Below are positions 44,134 through 53,499 of a DNA stretch of 64,000 nucleotides, piece after piece (the first letter of the stretch is position 1; each line of letters begins with the position of its first letter). A model generated the notes under the pieces. It worked only from the letters and a program-made list of their open reading frames with translations. It had not been told where the DNA came from and searched no databases. The stretch lies in the NCBI RefSeq assembly GCF_026151655.1, contig NZ_JAMQPN010000006.1:124001-188000 (forward strand). The letters run 5' to 3'. Both the position numbers and the translations under genes were made by a program. The stretch is from Leptospira soteropolitanensis. Its GTDB lineage: Bacteria; Spirochaetota; Leptospiria; Leptospirales; Leptospiraceae.

Positions 44134-44691
44134 TCAGAAAAACTCACTTTTGCGAAATATAGATTCCATCTGGACACCGGCTTTTTCCAAATTCTCTGCA
44201 CCACCTTCTTCGCGGTTTAAGATACAAATCCCTTGGGTTACGGAAATCCCGACCTCTCTTAAAGCTTGGACTGCTTTCAGAGTCGATCCACCTGTAGTAA
44301 TTACATCATCTACGACCAAACAGGATTTTATTTCCTTCCAGAAACCTTCTATTTGTTGGCCAGTTCCATGCCCTTTGGCTTCCTTTCTGACAACAAGTGG
44401 ATAAATGAGTTTCCCCTTTTTTTGGTAAGCAAGTGCTATGGAATAAGCCAATGGATCAGCACCTAACGTAAGTCCGCCGACAGCTTGGAAGTCGGCACCC
44501 ATTTTAGGAATGATTTCTTCCACAAAACATTCCGCAAGAGCAGCAAGGCGCTCGGGATGGAGGGTGATCTCCTTACAGTTAAAATAATGATGGGATTCAA
44601 GGCCACTTGCTAAACGAAAGGGAGCTTCTGAATACCGATAGACGTAAGATTTCATCCAGGCAAAGAGTTGGTCTCTATAAGTTGGGGACAT
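44134..44691 (-). CDS. pyrE: Orotate phosphoribosyltransferase
   Basis: This pyrimidine biosynthesis enzyme joins orotate and PRPP to give OMP. The 185-residue protein has the PRPP-binding motif CLVVDDVITTGGST near residues 110-123 and the mobile loop with LVVRKEAKGHGTG, which contains the catalytic Lys. FNCKEITLHPE at the N-terminus is another family stretch. Length is a little short of E. coli PyrE (213). Confidence 0.93.
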   Translation of the reverse strand: MSPTYRDQLFAWMKSYVYRYSEAPFRLASGLESHHYFNCKEITLHPERLAALAECFVEEIIPKMGADFQAVGGLTLGADPLAYSIALAYQKKGKLIYPLVVRKEAKGHGTGQQIEGFWKEIKSCLVVDDVITTGGSTLKAVQALREVGISVTQGICILNREEGGAENLEKAGVQMESIFRKSEFF

Positions 44692-44761
44692 AGTCTAATT
44701 ATTCTTCTATTTCAGCCCAGAAAAGTATATTTTTATTTGTTATGGATTAATTAGGTCCGTT

Positions 44762-44804
44762 GGGGATATTCCCCCTGGATCTCTAAATTTGGTTTTAAGA
44801 TCCA
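44762..44804. other. Two adjacent hairpins downstream of the cytochrome c peroxidase gene
   Basis: The gap between the peroxidase stop and pyrE holds a 5-3-5 hairpin (GGGGA/TCCCC, 44762-44774) and a 7-bp stem with a 15-base loop (TGGATCT/AGATCCA, 44776-44804). Neither is followed by a good T-run on the minus strand. They may serve as a terminator or RNA stability element for the peroxidase message or as part of the pyrE leader. Confidence 0.35.
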
Positions 44805-44829
44805 AGGAGAAATCAATCAAAGAAAGGAA

Positions 44830-45816
44830 TTAATTGGTGCGATTTTTATCTGATAGAGTTCCAAGGAAGGTAACAATTTTTTTTGTTTCATCCTCAGAAA
44901 GATTCATACCTAATTGGTGGTAAGCCATCTTCTTCACTGCTTCCTCTAAAGTTTTAACTTGGCCATCGTGGAAATAGGGTCCAGTCAAAGCAATGTTTCT
45001 TAAACTTGGAACTTTGAAGAAATATTTATCCTCTGCTTTTTTAGTGACATTGTACAAACCAAGATCGTTAGTTTTGTATTCATTCACTTGGCCCATTTTA
45101 CGGAAAGAATTTCCTCCGAGAAGGTTTCCAGAATGGCAAGATGTACATCCTGCTGCCATAAATGATTTAAACCCCTCTTGTTCTGCTTGTGAAATTGCTT
45201 TGTAATCTCCGTTGATAAAATCATCAAATCGTGAAAAAGTAACCAAAGTTCTTTCAAAGGCAGCGATTGCTCCCGCTAAGTTTTCATAAGTCACTGGAGT
45301 TTTTTCATTAGGATAAGCTTTTGCAAATAAGGATGGGTATTCTTCATCTTCATTGAGGCGTTTTAAAACTTCTTTTTCCGATGGCATCGCCATTTCCACT
45401 GGATTCAAAATAGGACCTTTTGCTTGTGCTTTCAAGTCCGCAGCACGTCCGTCCCAGAATTGAACAAAATGAAATCCCGCATTGAGAACTGTAGGAGAAT
45501 TTCTGTCTCCGTTTTTACCGAAAGCACCTGGAGACGTAGGAAGATTGTCCACACCGGCACCTTTCCCTTCCACATTGTGGCAAGAGTTACAAGATTGTGT
45601 TTCGTTCACAGATAGCTTTTTTTCGAAGTAGAGTTTTTTTCCCAAGGAAACTAACTCTGCTGTGTCATTTTCAGAACCAGGCATTTTTTCTGGCAATGCG
45701 CCAATGATTTGTTTGGCTTTCAATTGCAAATCTTTGGTCTCTGGCGTTGGCCCGCAATAAGCGAGAGTGACGAGTAAAATGGAAACGAATAGAGGTGTAA
45801 ATTTTTGTCTCAGCAT
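44830..45816 (-). CDS. Di-heme cytochrome c peroxidase (lipoprotein)
   Basis: A 328-residue periplasmic peroxidase of the CcpA/MauG family that reduces H2O2 with electrons from cytochrome c. It has a signal peptide with lipobox TLAYC, so Cys21 is probably lipidated. Heme sites are Cys76-x-x-Cys79-His80 (CNSCH) and Cys224-x-x-Cys227-His228 (CTSCH). FWDGRAADLKAQAKGPILNPVEMAM and LTGPYFHDGQVKTLEEAV are family hallmarks. Two PerR-box-like sequences lie 41-83 bases upstream of the start, consistent with peroxide induction. Confidence 0.94.
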   Translation of the reverse strand: MLRQKFTPLFVSILLVTLAYCGPTPETKDLQLKAKQIIGALPEKMPGSENDTAELVSLGKKLYFEKKLSVNETQSCNSCHNVEGKGAGVDNLPTSPGAFGKNGDRNSPTVLNAGFHFVQFWDGRAADLKAQAKGPILNPVEMAMPSEKEVLKRLNEDEEYPSLFAKAYPNEKTPVTYENLAGAIAAFERTLVTFSRFDDFINGDYKAISQAEQEGFKSFMAAGCTSCHSGNLLGGNSFRKMGQVNEYKTNDLGLYNVTKKAEDKYFFKVPSLRNIALTGPYFHDGQVKTLEEAVKKMAYHQLGMNLSEDETKKIVTFLGTLSDKNRTN

Positions 45817-45856
45817 ATAATTGGAATAGTCCTAAAATTGATCCGGAATCGGCAAG

Positions 45857-45899
45857 TTAGAAATAATATAAATTCAGTCTAAACTTAGAATCATTTCAA
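45857..45899. promoter_or_regulatory. Two PerR-box-like sites upstream of the peroxidase
   Basis: Sequences TTAGAAATAATATAA (45857-45871) and TTAGAATCATTTCAA (45885-45899) each match 11 of 14 defined positions of the B. subtilis PerR consensus TTATAATNATTATAA. They lie on the peroxidase promoter side and start 28 bp apart. Leptospira has a PerR regulator of peroxide defence. The region is AT-rich, so chance matches are possible. Confidence 0.4.
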
Positions 45900-46090
45900 T
45901 TGTATCCAAATGATACAGTTTGATGAAAACCCAATCATATCCAGATTTTCCCTAGGCCCAAAAAACAACAATTTAGGGCAAATGGATGTCTTCCCGATTT
46001 TAAGTCAGTGGCAAACGACAAAAAACCAACACCTACACCCAGTTGGCACGATTTATGCTTAATAGTGTTCTAGACCTTTAGGAGTTGTAT

Positions 46091-46438
46091 ATGTTGAATA
46101 CAAGAAGAACCGATCGCATTGAATCTTTAGATTGGGATGATTTGGTCTTAAAACTATTTTCTATCAATGACCAACCAGAATTCCTGATAGCAAAGATTGG
46201 AAATATTTCAGAACTCGGAGTGAGTGGCAGTTTAAGACAAGAGATACCACTAAACGACCGCGACCTTGTGGCGGGAGTCATCGAAAGTGATTTAACTCGG
46301 TCACGAATTTCTTTTAAAGGTAAAATTGCTTGGAAAAAGGAAACCGACCAAGGCATACTCTTTGGAATCAAATTTTTGGAAGAATTGATCCTTCCAAATT
46401 TTATCATTGCACGGTCTATGGCAGAATCGGTCGCTTAA
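46091..46438 (+). CDS. PilZ-domain c-di-GMP receptor protein
   Basis: A 115-residue single-domain protein. The c-di-GMP motif RxxxR is Arg5-Arg9 (TRRTDR), and the second motif is NISELG, matching D/N-x-S-x-x-G. The rest shows the PilZ beta-barrel pattern ending in GKIAWK and FGIKF. I start at ATG 46091, preceded by GGAG seven bases upstream, rather than TTG at 46085. It stands alone between peroxidase and carbamoyltransferase genes, and its target is unknown. Confidence 0.85.
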   Translation: MLNTRRTDRIESLDWDDLVLKLFSINDQPEFLIAKIGNISELGVSGSLRQEIPLNDRDLVAGVIESDLTRSRISFKGKIAWKKETDQGILFGIKFLEELILPNFIIARSMAESVA

Positions 46439-46523
46439 AAGAAAAAAAATAAGAATTAGGGTTAGAATCTGATGAGAATCTCTCGATTTGCTTCTTTCCT
46501 GATCCGATAATCATTGGGAAGCT

Positions 46524-47456
46524 ATGTCCCAAGTTAAACATTTGATATCTTGGCAAGATTGGAGTGATGGAGAAATCCGTGAACTTCTTGAGTTTGCAGT
46601 TTATGTAAAGAAAAATCGCGTTTATTTTTCCGGACATATGGCTGGCCGATCTCTTGCCATGTTGTTCCAAAAAACTTCAACAAGAACCAGAGTTTCCTTC
46701 GAAGCGGGAATGACAGAACTTGGTGGACATGCAATATTTTTGGATTGGATGGCTTCCAATTTCCTACTTTCTGATATTGATTTTGAAGGAAAATATCTTT
46801 CGAGTAACGTTGCCATCATTATGGCTAGGCTCAAAAAACATGAGGACCTACTCGTTTTAAAATCAGGATCAACCGTTCCTGTGATCAATGGCTGTTGTAA
46901 TTTATTTCATCCGTGCCAATCATTAGCGGATATACTAACAATCGTTATGGATTCTCCACAGGATTGGCAAAAGAAAACTCTTTGTTATATTGGTGTACAC
47001 AACAACGTAGCCAATTCTTTAATTGAAATCACGGCAGCTCTTGGAATCCATTTAACACTGGTAACCCCTATAGCTTCGGAAGATTCCATCGTAAAACAAT
47101 CGATTGAAAGAGCCAAAAACAAAGGTACCATCTCTTGGGAAACGGATGTAAAAAAAGCTGTTTCCAATGCAGATTATGTTTATACGGACACTTGGGTGGA
47201 TATGGAATATTTTAATGATCCCAAATTCCAAAAAGAAAAAGAAGAAAGAATCCAACTCATGATGCCTTACCAAGTAAATGCAGAACTTCTAAAAAATACA
47301 AAAGCAAAAGTGATGCACGATATGCCAATTCATGCAGGATATGAGATTACGAGGGAAATGGTAGAAAGTGATCGTTCCATTATTTTTACACAGGCCGAGA
47401 ACCGGTTGGACGCACAAAAAGCAGTCATTCTCAAATTATTAGAAAATCATAACTAA
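46524..47456 (+). CDS. argF: Ornithine carbamoyltransferase-family enzyme with altered substrate motifs
   Basis: A 310-residue transcarbamoylase. The carbamoyl-phosphate motifs are intact: KTSTRTRVSF (STRTR at 52-56) and FHPCQSLADI (129-137). The regions that bind ornithine deviate: the usual SMG loop in D-x-W-x-SMG reads DTWVDMEYF (222-230), and HCLP reads HDMPIHAG (265-272), so the ornithine-contacting Cys is absent. The enzyme is probably the arginine-pathway ArgF but may use a modified substrate such as an acylated ornithine. No other arginine genes lie in the window. Confidence 0.82.
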   Translation: MSQVKHLISWQDWSDGEIRELLEFAVYVKKNRVYFSGHMAGRSLAMLFQKTSTRTRVSFEAGMTELGGHAIFLDWMASNFLLSDIDFEGKYLSSNVAIIMARLKKHEDLLVLKSGSTVPVINGCCNLFHPCQSLADILTIVMDSPQDWQKKTLCYIGVHNNVANSLIEITAALGIHLTLVTPIASEDSIVKQSIERAKNKGTISWETDVKKAVSNADYVYTDTWVDMEYFNDPKFQKEKEERIQLMMPYQVNAELLKNTKAKVMHDMPIHAGYEITREMVESDRSIIFTQAENRLDAQKAVILKLLENHN

Positions 47457-47512
47457 TGACCTCCCTAACTTAAGGGAAAAAAAGGTGAGTCTACGTATAC
47501 TTTTTTTGTCGT

Positions 47513-47947
47513 CTATTCTTTGACTGAATCTTTTCGATTGACCATCCAACCGCTAAACCCATCCAAAAAATATAGAAAATCTACTTTGTCTTCGTGTTCA
47601 AAATCGAAGTTTTGTAAAGCTTCGTCATAACAACGAAACCAAACGGCTCTTTCTTTTTCAGAAATTGGAAACACAAAATGTCGCATCCGCATCCTGGCAG
47701 GTCCCCATTTTTCTAGATAATAACTTGGGCCACCTAACACTTGTATCAAAAAGTCAGCCTGTTTTTCTTTGGCGTGATCCCAGTCCCCTTGGAACATCCA
47801 TTGTATTTCCGAGGTAGCCACCAGATCATAAAACTCAGAAACGAGTTTCCGGATGTTTTCTTCTCCCCACTTTTCAAAAAGAAATTTTACGTTCGGACTG
47901 GGGGGTGGAGGACCGCCGGCAGGTGTGTAAATATCGTTTGGATCCAA
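47513..47947 (-). CDS. Group II truncated haemoglobin
   Basis: An oxygen-, NO- or peroxide-binding globin. The open frame extends to 48166, but the first 73 codons are Arg/Pro/Gly-rich and run through a GC-rich repeat-like segment. I start at TTG 47947, giving 144 residues, near the usual 130. Group II markers are SEFYDLV with the B10 Tyr, FLIQVLGGPSYYLEKWGP, RMRHFVFPIS with the proximal His, and RAVWFRCYDEAL with the G8 Trp. The start is uncertain because no ribosome binding site precedes it. It is divergent from the CitE-like gene. Confidence 0.85.
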   Translation of the reverse strand: MDPNDIYTPAGGPPPPSPNVKFLFEKWGEENIRKLVSEFYDLVATSEIQWMFQGDWDHAKEKQADFLIQVLGGPSYYLEKWGPARMRMRHFVFPISEKERAVWFRCYDEALQNFDFEHEDKVDFLYFLDGFSGWMVNRKDSVKE

Positions 47948-47959
47948 ATTGATAGTCAG

Positions 47960-48081
47960 TTTCGCGAAAGGGACAGGAAGGGGAAGTCGAATTTTCGACC
48001 GGAGCCGAAGGCGTAGCCCGGACTGGCCCGGCCCCGAGGTAGCGAAGGGGTTCGCCCAAGGGACCTCTCTGATTTCGCGAA
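47960..48081. repeat. GC-rich, hairpin-forming island flanked by TTTCGCGAA copies
   Basis: TTTCGCGAAA (47960-47969) and TTTCGCGAA (48073-48081) bracket about 103 bases of GC content far above the surroundings. The interior contains GTCGAA-TT-TTCGAC-like palindromes, GCCGAAGGC, and CCCC...GGGG and GGG-GTTCG-CCC hairpins. It lies between the globin and the CitE-like gene and gives the globin frame an implausible extension. It looks like an intergenic repeat or a miniature element; a second copy was not found in this window. Confidence 0.45.
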
Positions 48082-48145
48082 TATTTCCTCGACGATAGGC
48101 AAAATTCACAAAACTTGGTAAAAAAATCCGAAAAAGGTATATTAA

Positions 48146-49138
48146 ATGGCACTGACTCACCCGCAATCAGCTCTCTTTGCAGGAGAAAAACCTTTCCCTA
48201 TCATCCCTGCTTGTGAACACTTCGCTGGATCTGAAAAACTCATCACTAAAGCTCTCGAGTTACAAAATAAACTCGGTGGACTTTTTGATATCACGATGGA
48301 CTGCGAAGACGGTGCCCAAACTGGAAAGGAAAAAGAACATGCTGAGATGATTGTTCGCATCCAAAACTCTGAACTCAACAAACATAAAATGAGTGGAGTT
48401 CGTATCCATGATTATACCAACGAACATTGGCGAGGTGATATTGATATCATCGTTCCAGGGGCAGGAAATGTAATTGCTTACATCACAATTCCAAAACCAA
48501 CTAAAGCAAGCCAAGTCAAAGAACAAATCACCTACATTCAAGAAGCTTGTAAAAAAGCTGGAATCAAAAGAGAAATTCCTATTCACGTTTTAATTGAAAC
48601 TCACGGCGCGCTCAATGACGTATTCGAAATTGCGGCATTACCTTGGTTGCAAGTTTTGGATTTTGGTCTTATGGATTTTATCTCAGGCCACCACGGTGCA
48701 ATCCCTGCATCTTGTATGAAATCTCCTGGTCAATTTGACCATGAACTACTTAGAAGAGCAAAATCCAATATGGTTGCTGCTGCTTTAATGAATGGAGTGA
48801 TTCCTGCCCATAACGTAACTTTGGATCTTAAGAACATCTACCAAACTTATGCGGATGCAAAACGTGCCCATGATGAATTTGGTTTTTTACGTATGTGGTC
48901 TATTTATCCTGCGCAAATCCAATCCATCTTGGATGCAATGGCTCCTAACTTTGCAGAAACACAAACTGCTTGTGATATTCTCATCAAAGCTCAAGATGCA
49001 GAGTGGGGACCGATCCAACATGATGGTGACTTACATGACCGCGCTACATATCGCTATTTCTGGGAACTAGTCCAAAGAGCTAAACTCACAGGACAAAAAC
49101 TTCCAGACGAAGTAGAAAAACGATTTTTTTCCAAATAG
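48146..49138 (+). CDS. HpcH/HpaI aldolase-CitE family lyase (malyl-/citramalyl-CoA lyase type)
   Basis: A 330-residue enzyme of the CitE/malyl-CoA lyase superfamily, which cleaves or forms C-C bonds of acyl-CoA thioesters. FDITMDCEDGA near residues 47-57 provides the acidic residues for Mg2+, GVRIHDY the substrate Arg, and HVLIETHGAL the metal Glu. RMWSIYPAQIQSIL near the C-terminus fits the SIHP-like motif of the family. It begins at ATG 48146 with AAAGG nine bases upstream. The specific acyl-CoA substrate is not decided by the sequence. Confidence 0.87.
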   Translation: MALTHPQSALFAGEKPFPIIPACEHFAGSEKLITKALELQNKLGGLFDITMDCEDGAQTGKEKEHAEMIVRIQNSELNKHKMSGVRIHDYTNEHWRGDIDIIVPGAGNVIAYITIPKPTKASQVKEQITYIQEACKKAGIKREIPIHVLIETHGALNDVFEIAALPWLQVLDFGLMDFISGHHGAIPASCMKSPGQFDHELLRRAKSNMVAAALMNGVIPAHNVTLDLKNIYQTYADAKRAHDEFGFLRMWSIYPAQIQSILDAMAPNFAETQTACDILIKAQDAEWGPIQHDGDLHDRATYRYFWELVQRAKLTGQKLPDEVEKRFFSK

Positions 49139-49166
49139 TCGTTTCCTAGTCCCAAACTAGACCGGT

Positions 49167-49197
49167 AAAAAAGGCTCCTTCTTTAGGAGCCTTTTTT
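49167..49197 (+). terminator. Rho-independent terminator after the CitE-like gene
   Basis: Arms AAAAAAGGCTCCT (49167-49179) and AGGAGCCTTTTTT (49185-49197) pair perfectly around a 5-base loop and end in six T. The A-run on the left arm allows function in both directions. Confidence 0.95.
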
Positions 49198-49343
49198 ATG
49201 CCTCAAGAGGCCAAATAAGTCCAAAAATCAGAAAAAGACACTTTCGGATCTATGTCCACAGTTCTGTTTTTACGGATTTTTTATCCAATATATTAATTTT
49301 TTGTTTGTAATACTGGATCGAAGATTAGTTACTGTCCTAACTT

Positions 49344-51164
49344 ATGGACAAGCGAATCTTAAAATTTACATCCTCACTTTTTCTTTTTTTACCTTTGGTT
49401 CTGGCCTTACTAGGTGTATGCGAACTCTCCGCGCAAGCGGAACCGAGTGCCACAACCCCGAAACAAGAACCCGCTGTTTCTGAACAGGCAAACCTTCCCC
49501 CCAAAGAAGAAAAAAAAGAAGGGTATGTGAGTCCACAAATCGGAAATCTTTCTGGCGAATATTTACGAAGTTTGCAAGTGACAACCAGACAAAGAAAGGC
49601 TCTCCAGGAAAACAAATCACTCTGGTTTGCCGATAAGTTTCGTGTCGGTTTTGGGATTCGTCCTAAAGTGGATTCTCTTTATAATACAGATTTTGATAAA
49701 TCCACAGCAGATAACAGAAACAATGCGCTTAATCAAACACAGTTTTACGTGATCGGGGACCTAAGTGAGAATGTTCTATTCAAAATTACCTTACAAGATG
49801 TACGCCTTTGGGGAGGTGAAGTCGTCGCTTCGGGAAATGCAGATCAAAAATATGGAGCCATCCCAAACGCAGGAACAACGGTCGATACAACCAAACAAAA
49901 AGACGTTGTTCTAAATAATTTTACAGGCTTTCGTGAAGCATTTTTAGATTTAAAGACAACAAACCAAAATTTCAGGCTTCGGACGGGCAGACAAATTTTA
50001 GAATTTGGTGACGGAAGGATACTTGGTTCCAGAAACGATAGTTTGAACGGAAATTCCTTTGATGCCTTAAGGTTTACTGGAAAAATCAGTAATCATACTT
50101 TGGATGTATTTGGTTCTGTCATTGGAGCTGAAAATAATTCAAATAGTATCGTTTCCAATAATTCTACTAAGTTAGGTGGTATCGGAGATTCTTATTATGG
50201 TGGTGTACATTATAATTGGAAAGTGGCAGACTGGTTTGGACTAGATTTATACAATTACAGTTTATTCAAACAACAAAGAAAAGCAAGTGCCCCACCGATT
50301 CTTTCCGATACACGCAATTACCGCGGTGATGACCAATTAAATACCTCGGGATTTCGACTCACCAACAGAACCAAAAACAATTTCCTACCGGAAGCAACAG
50401 GAATTGATTGGATGGTAGAGGCCGCTTGGCAAACAGGATTTAACGGAGAGAGAGTGACTCCTGATTGGTTAAACCAAAAGGGAAATTATGTGACCAACCA
50501 GAAAACAGGAGAACCTCCTCCTTTCTCAGAAGCCGTCAGATACAAAGCAAATATCGTAGCAGTGCAACTCGGATACACTCCTGTCAAAGAATTTCGAATT
50601 GGGGTTCAATATGTGCAAGCATCAGGTGATCCAAATCGTAACGATTCGAGTGTCGCCACCTATAACCCGCTGTTTGCCACAAGAAGAATGGCAGGCGGTG
50701 CACTACCTTTTGCTGGAAACGGAAATTCAGGACTTGTTTTTTGGCAAAATATCAAAGACTACTCAATCCATCTGAGGTATGAAACTTCCCACTACGGAAC
50801 TTTTATTTTTAATCCTCATTGGTATTATAAGGTGAAACTGCAAGACGGTTATTATGATAACAATAACTATGTAGCAGGAAGTAAAGCCACCGGGGAAACC
50901 GCCTCCACTGAAGATTTTTTTAATAACCAAGCTTATAATCCAACAAAACCGTCGTTAGGTAAACTAGTCGCAACAGAACTAAACTTTATTTATATGATCA
51001 CACCTTTTGAGAATGTTTCTTTCTGGTTTGGGGCCACAGTGATCCGTGCGGGTGATGCGATTAGAAATCAAAAAAACAATCCCAACGAACCAGACCCACT
51101 CCATAGATACGACTTAAGTCCGACAGCCACTATGGTAACATTTCAAACCGTATTTGCGATCTAA
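49344..51164 (+). CDS. Outer-membrane beta-barrel channel, alginate-export-like family
   Basis: A 606-residue outer-membrane protein. Residues 1-30 form a signal peptide ending ELSAQA, then a Pro/Glu/Lys-rich linker. From about residue 90 alternating amphipathic strands suggest a 16-18 strand barrel, with KVDSLYNTDFDKST, LRTGRQILEFGDGRILGSRN (a family motif) and a C-terminal strand ending MVTFQTVFAI. It resembles the alginate-export (AlgE) family, many copies of which occur in Leptospira. Substrate unknown; no operon partner is evident. Confidence 0.85.
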   Translation: MDKRILKFTSSLFLFLPLVLALLGVCELSAQAEPSATTPKQEPAVSEQANLPPKEEKKEGYVSPQIGNLSGEYLRSLQVTTRQRKALQENKSLWFADKFRVGFGIRPKVDSLYNTDFDKSTADNRNNALNQTQFYVIGDLSENVLFKITLQDVRLWGGEVVASGNADQKYGAIPNAGTTVDTTKQKDVVLNNFTGFREAFLDLKTTNQNFRLRTGRQILEFGDGRILGSRNDSLNGNSFDALRFTGKISNHTLDVFGSVIGAENNSNSIVSNNSTKLGGIGDSYYGGVHYNWKVADWFGLDLYNYSLFKQQRKASAPPILSDTRNYRGDDQLNTSGFRLTNRTKNNFLPEATGIDWMVEAAWQTGFNGERVTPDWLNQKGNYVTNQKTGEPPPFSEAVRYKANIVAVQLGYTPVKEFRIGVQYVQASGDPNRNDSSVATYNPLFATRRMAGGALPFAGNGNSGLVFWQNIKDYSIHLRYETSHYGTFIFNPHWYYKVKLQDGYYDNNNYVAGSKATGETASTEDFFNNQAYNPTKPSLGKLVATELNFIYMITPFENVSFWFGATVIRAGDAIRNQKNNPNEPDPLHRYDLSPTATMVTFQTVFAI

Positions 51165-51234
51165 AGTTTTTAATTGAGAGGGAAAAAAACCAAAAGAATG
51201 GGAACTAAAAAGAACCCATTCAAAATGAGGACCT

Positions 51235-53307
51235 CTACTTTAACTTAAATCTCTCTACTTGGGTGGAAAGATAAGATGCCTGAGAGGCAATTTCTCCTGC
51301 AACGATCGTTAGTTGGTCAGAGCCGCTGGCCACATCTTGGGTCCCATTTGAGATGCTAATGATCGTTTTAGATATTTCCTCGGTGGCCCTTTTTTGTTCG
51401 AATACAGCCTCTTCGATTTGTAGGTTAAGGTTAGTCAGTAGATTCGAATTCAGAGCAATGTCCTTAGCATTGTTTTCTTGCAAAAGCACCGAACTAAGAA
51501 CCCTAGTTGCCGATGTCTCAAATTCCTTGACCCGGCTATTGAGTAAATTTAAAACTTCCGCCGCTTCCGTTACTTTTTTGTTTCCATTTTCTACAGCAGA
51601 GTTTGTTGAAATGACCAATTCCCCAATTTCTTTCACAGAGGCTCCCGTCTGTAGAGCAAGTTTTCCAATCTCTTCTGCAACCACAGCAAATCCGCGACCT
51701 GCATCTCCTGCTCTAGCAGCTTCGATGGCAGCATTTAACGCCAATAGATTGGTTTTCTCAGAAATTTCAGTAATGATGTCTAATACTTCGCTGATTCTTT
51801 CTGCTTTTTCACCAATGTCTTCCATCGCACGAGTGGATTCATTCATGGCCGTTTCTCCAACAACAGCATGTTCTCTCGATTCCGAAGCAAACTTGGCAAG
51901 ATATTCCATTTCTTTGTTTATGTTCTGAACTTCTTCCCTTAAAGTTAAAACGGATCTATCAATTTCTTTCATTTTCACAACAGCCTCTTCCATCGACTTA
52001 CCGACATTATCTGCCGATGCCGACAATTCTTCGACAGCGGCCGAAGATTCTTCAGCAGCAGATGCCTGTGTTTGTGAAGTATCAGATAAGGTTTGAGAGG
52101 TGGATGCCATTTTATTCGATTGGCTTCCCAATGATTCCACTGTTTGTTTTATATCACCGATTATGGAAACTAAACTATTTTTCATTTGGTTCATTGAGTG
52201 TAACAAACTGCCAATCTCATCTTGGTTGATTTCCGTTGCATTAATGGCTAAGTTTCCATTGGCAATTTCCGAAGAAAATTTCATTGCATCTTGCAATCGA
52301 ACACTGATTTGTTTTTTAAATACAAAATTAAGAAAGAATAGGACCACCACTAAAATAATGACCGAAATGAATGTAGAACTTAGGATTACTTTTGTAATTT
52401 GGTTACTAAAGATCGAATCAGGAATGCTTACTTGGAGTGCCCAAAATTGTGGATCTTTTCCAATATGAAAAGGAGAAAAATAATGAGTATATCCATCACT
52501 TTGGATGGTAAACATTTTTCCAAGTTTTAGATTATCTAAGTATATTTTTAAATGATCTGGGTTTTCCATTTTTTTCCCGAGTTTAGTTTTATCCTGACCA
52601 TACATCACATAAATTCCTTTGTCAGATAAAAACGCAATATGCCCCTGGCCACGAAAGGGACGGCTATCTCCGATTTTTTCCTGCAAAGTACTCACATCTA
52701 GGTCGATACCAGCGGCACCCTTAAATTTCCCTTTAGGATAAATGGGAACAACAAGGGAAATCATTTGAATTTTTTTTCCTCCCGCCAAATATTCGTAAGG
52801 TCCAAAAACTTTTGCTTTATTGGTTTTTTTTACCTGAAGGTAATAGTCCCCTGCTCCATTCGGATTGTCATAATCCACAAGATGTTCTAAATTTATTTTT
52901 CCTTCAGGTGTATGATATAAGTAGGGGATGAATCGACCTGTTTTATCATGACCTGGTTTTCCTATAAAAGAGGAATCTCTTCCTTCATAAGCATTCGGCT
53001 CATAACAAAGCCAAATAGCAAAGATATCATCATTACGTTCCAAGATTTCTCGCATACTGCTAATCATTGAATCACGCGGTGGAGAAGTATAAAACAAAGC
53101 AAAACGAAAACCTCGAATGACACCCATCATAGCATTCAAGTGTTCCTGGATTTCAAAAGACCATTTTTCTGAAGTGATTTCCGCATTTTCTTTAATTTCT
53201 GTTTTTAGGTCTATGACAGTTCTGTATATTTGAAAAGAGGTAAGGATCACAAATCCAATAAATAAAATTCCTGCAATGGATAAAGAGACTCTTTGCCGTA
53301 TACTCAT
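51235..53307 (-). CDS. Methyl-accepting chemotaxis protein with dCache sensor
   Basis: A 690-residue chemoreceptor. A signal-anchor helix at residues 9-30, a periplasmic double Cache domain (about 35-305, with [19 protein letters not shown] and [12 protein letters not shown]), a second helix near 310-335, a HAMP domain and a long cytosolic signalling helix pair. The hairpin tip is [20 protein letters not shown] with [11 protein letters not shown], the interaction site for CheA and CheW. No pentapeptide CheR tether is present at the C-terminus. It probably senses small organic acids or amino acids and signals through the CheA-CheW genes near the window start. Confidence 0.95.
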   Translation of the reverse strand: MSIRQRVSLSIAGILFIGFVILTSFQIYRTVIDLKTEIKENAEITSEKWSFEIQEHLNAMMGVIRGFRFALFYTSPPRDSMISSMREILERNDDIFAIWLCYEPNAYEGRDSSFIGKPGHDKTGRFIPYLYHTPEGKINLEHLVDYDNPNGAGDYYLQVKKTNKAKVFGPYEYLAGGKKIQMISLVVPIYPKGKFKGAAGIDLDVSTLQEKIGDSRPFRGQGHIAFLSDKGIYVMYGQDKTKLGKKMENPDHLKIYLDNLKLGKMFTIQSDGYTHYFSPFHIGKDPQFWALQVSIPDSIFSNQITKVILSSTFISVIILVVVLFFLNFVFKKQISVRLQDAMKFSSEIANGNLAINATEINQDEIGSLLHSMNQMKNSLVSIIGDIKQTVESLGSQSNKMASTSQTLSDTSQTQASAAEESSAAVEELSASADNVGKSMEEAVVKMKEIDRSVLTLREEVQNINKEMEYLAKFASESREHAVVGETAMNESTRAMEDIGEKAERISEVLDIITEISEKTNLLALNAAIEAARAGDAGRGFAVVAEEIGKLALQTGASVKEIGELVISTNSAVENGNKKVTEAAEVLNLLNSRVKEFETSATRVLSSVLLQENNAKDIALNSNLLTNLNLQIEEAVFEQKRATEEISKTIISISNGTQDVASGSDQLTIVAGEIASQASYLSTQVERFKLK

Positions 53308-53499
53308 AAGAATCGATCTTAGGTGGTTTAAATTTTTTGTAAATATATTACCGTTATTTGAGAACTAAATCTGGTCGAAAGCAAAGTATGGATTCTATCT
53401 CATCCCTAATTGGCCTCAGTATATCCCCTAATTAATTTTTAAAAAAAGGGAATTATCTCTTAGGATCTTTTGGAAATAGATCCACAAATCAGATAAAAA
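53308..53499. other. Intergenic stretch upstream of the chemoreceptor gene
   Basis: AT-rich sequence between the chemoreceptor and a possible small ORF. It should contain the chemoreceptor promoter, but I could not identify a convincing sigma-70 or sigma-28 motif. No RNA gene or long repeat is visible. Confidence 0.4.

Noticed and set aside
47948..48166. 73-residue N-terminal extension of the truncated haemoglobin
   Set aside because: Translates the GC-rich island, overlaps the start of the divergent CitE-like gene, and exceeds normal globin length.
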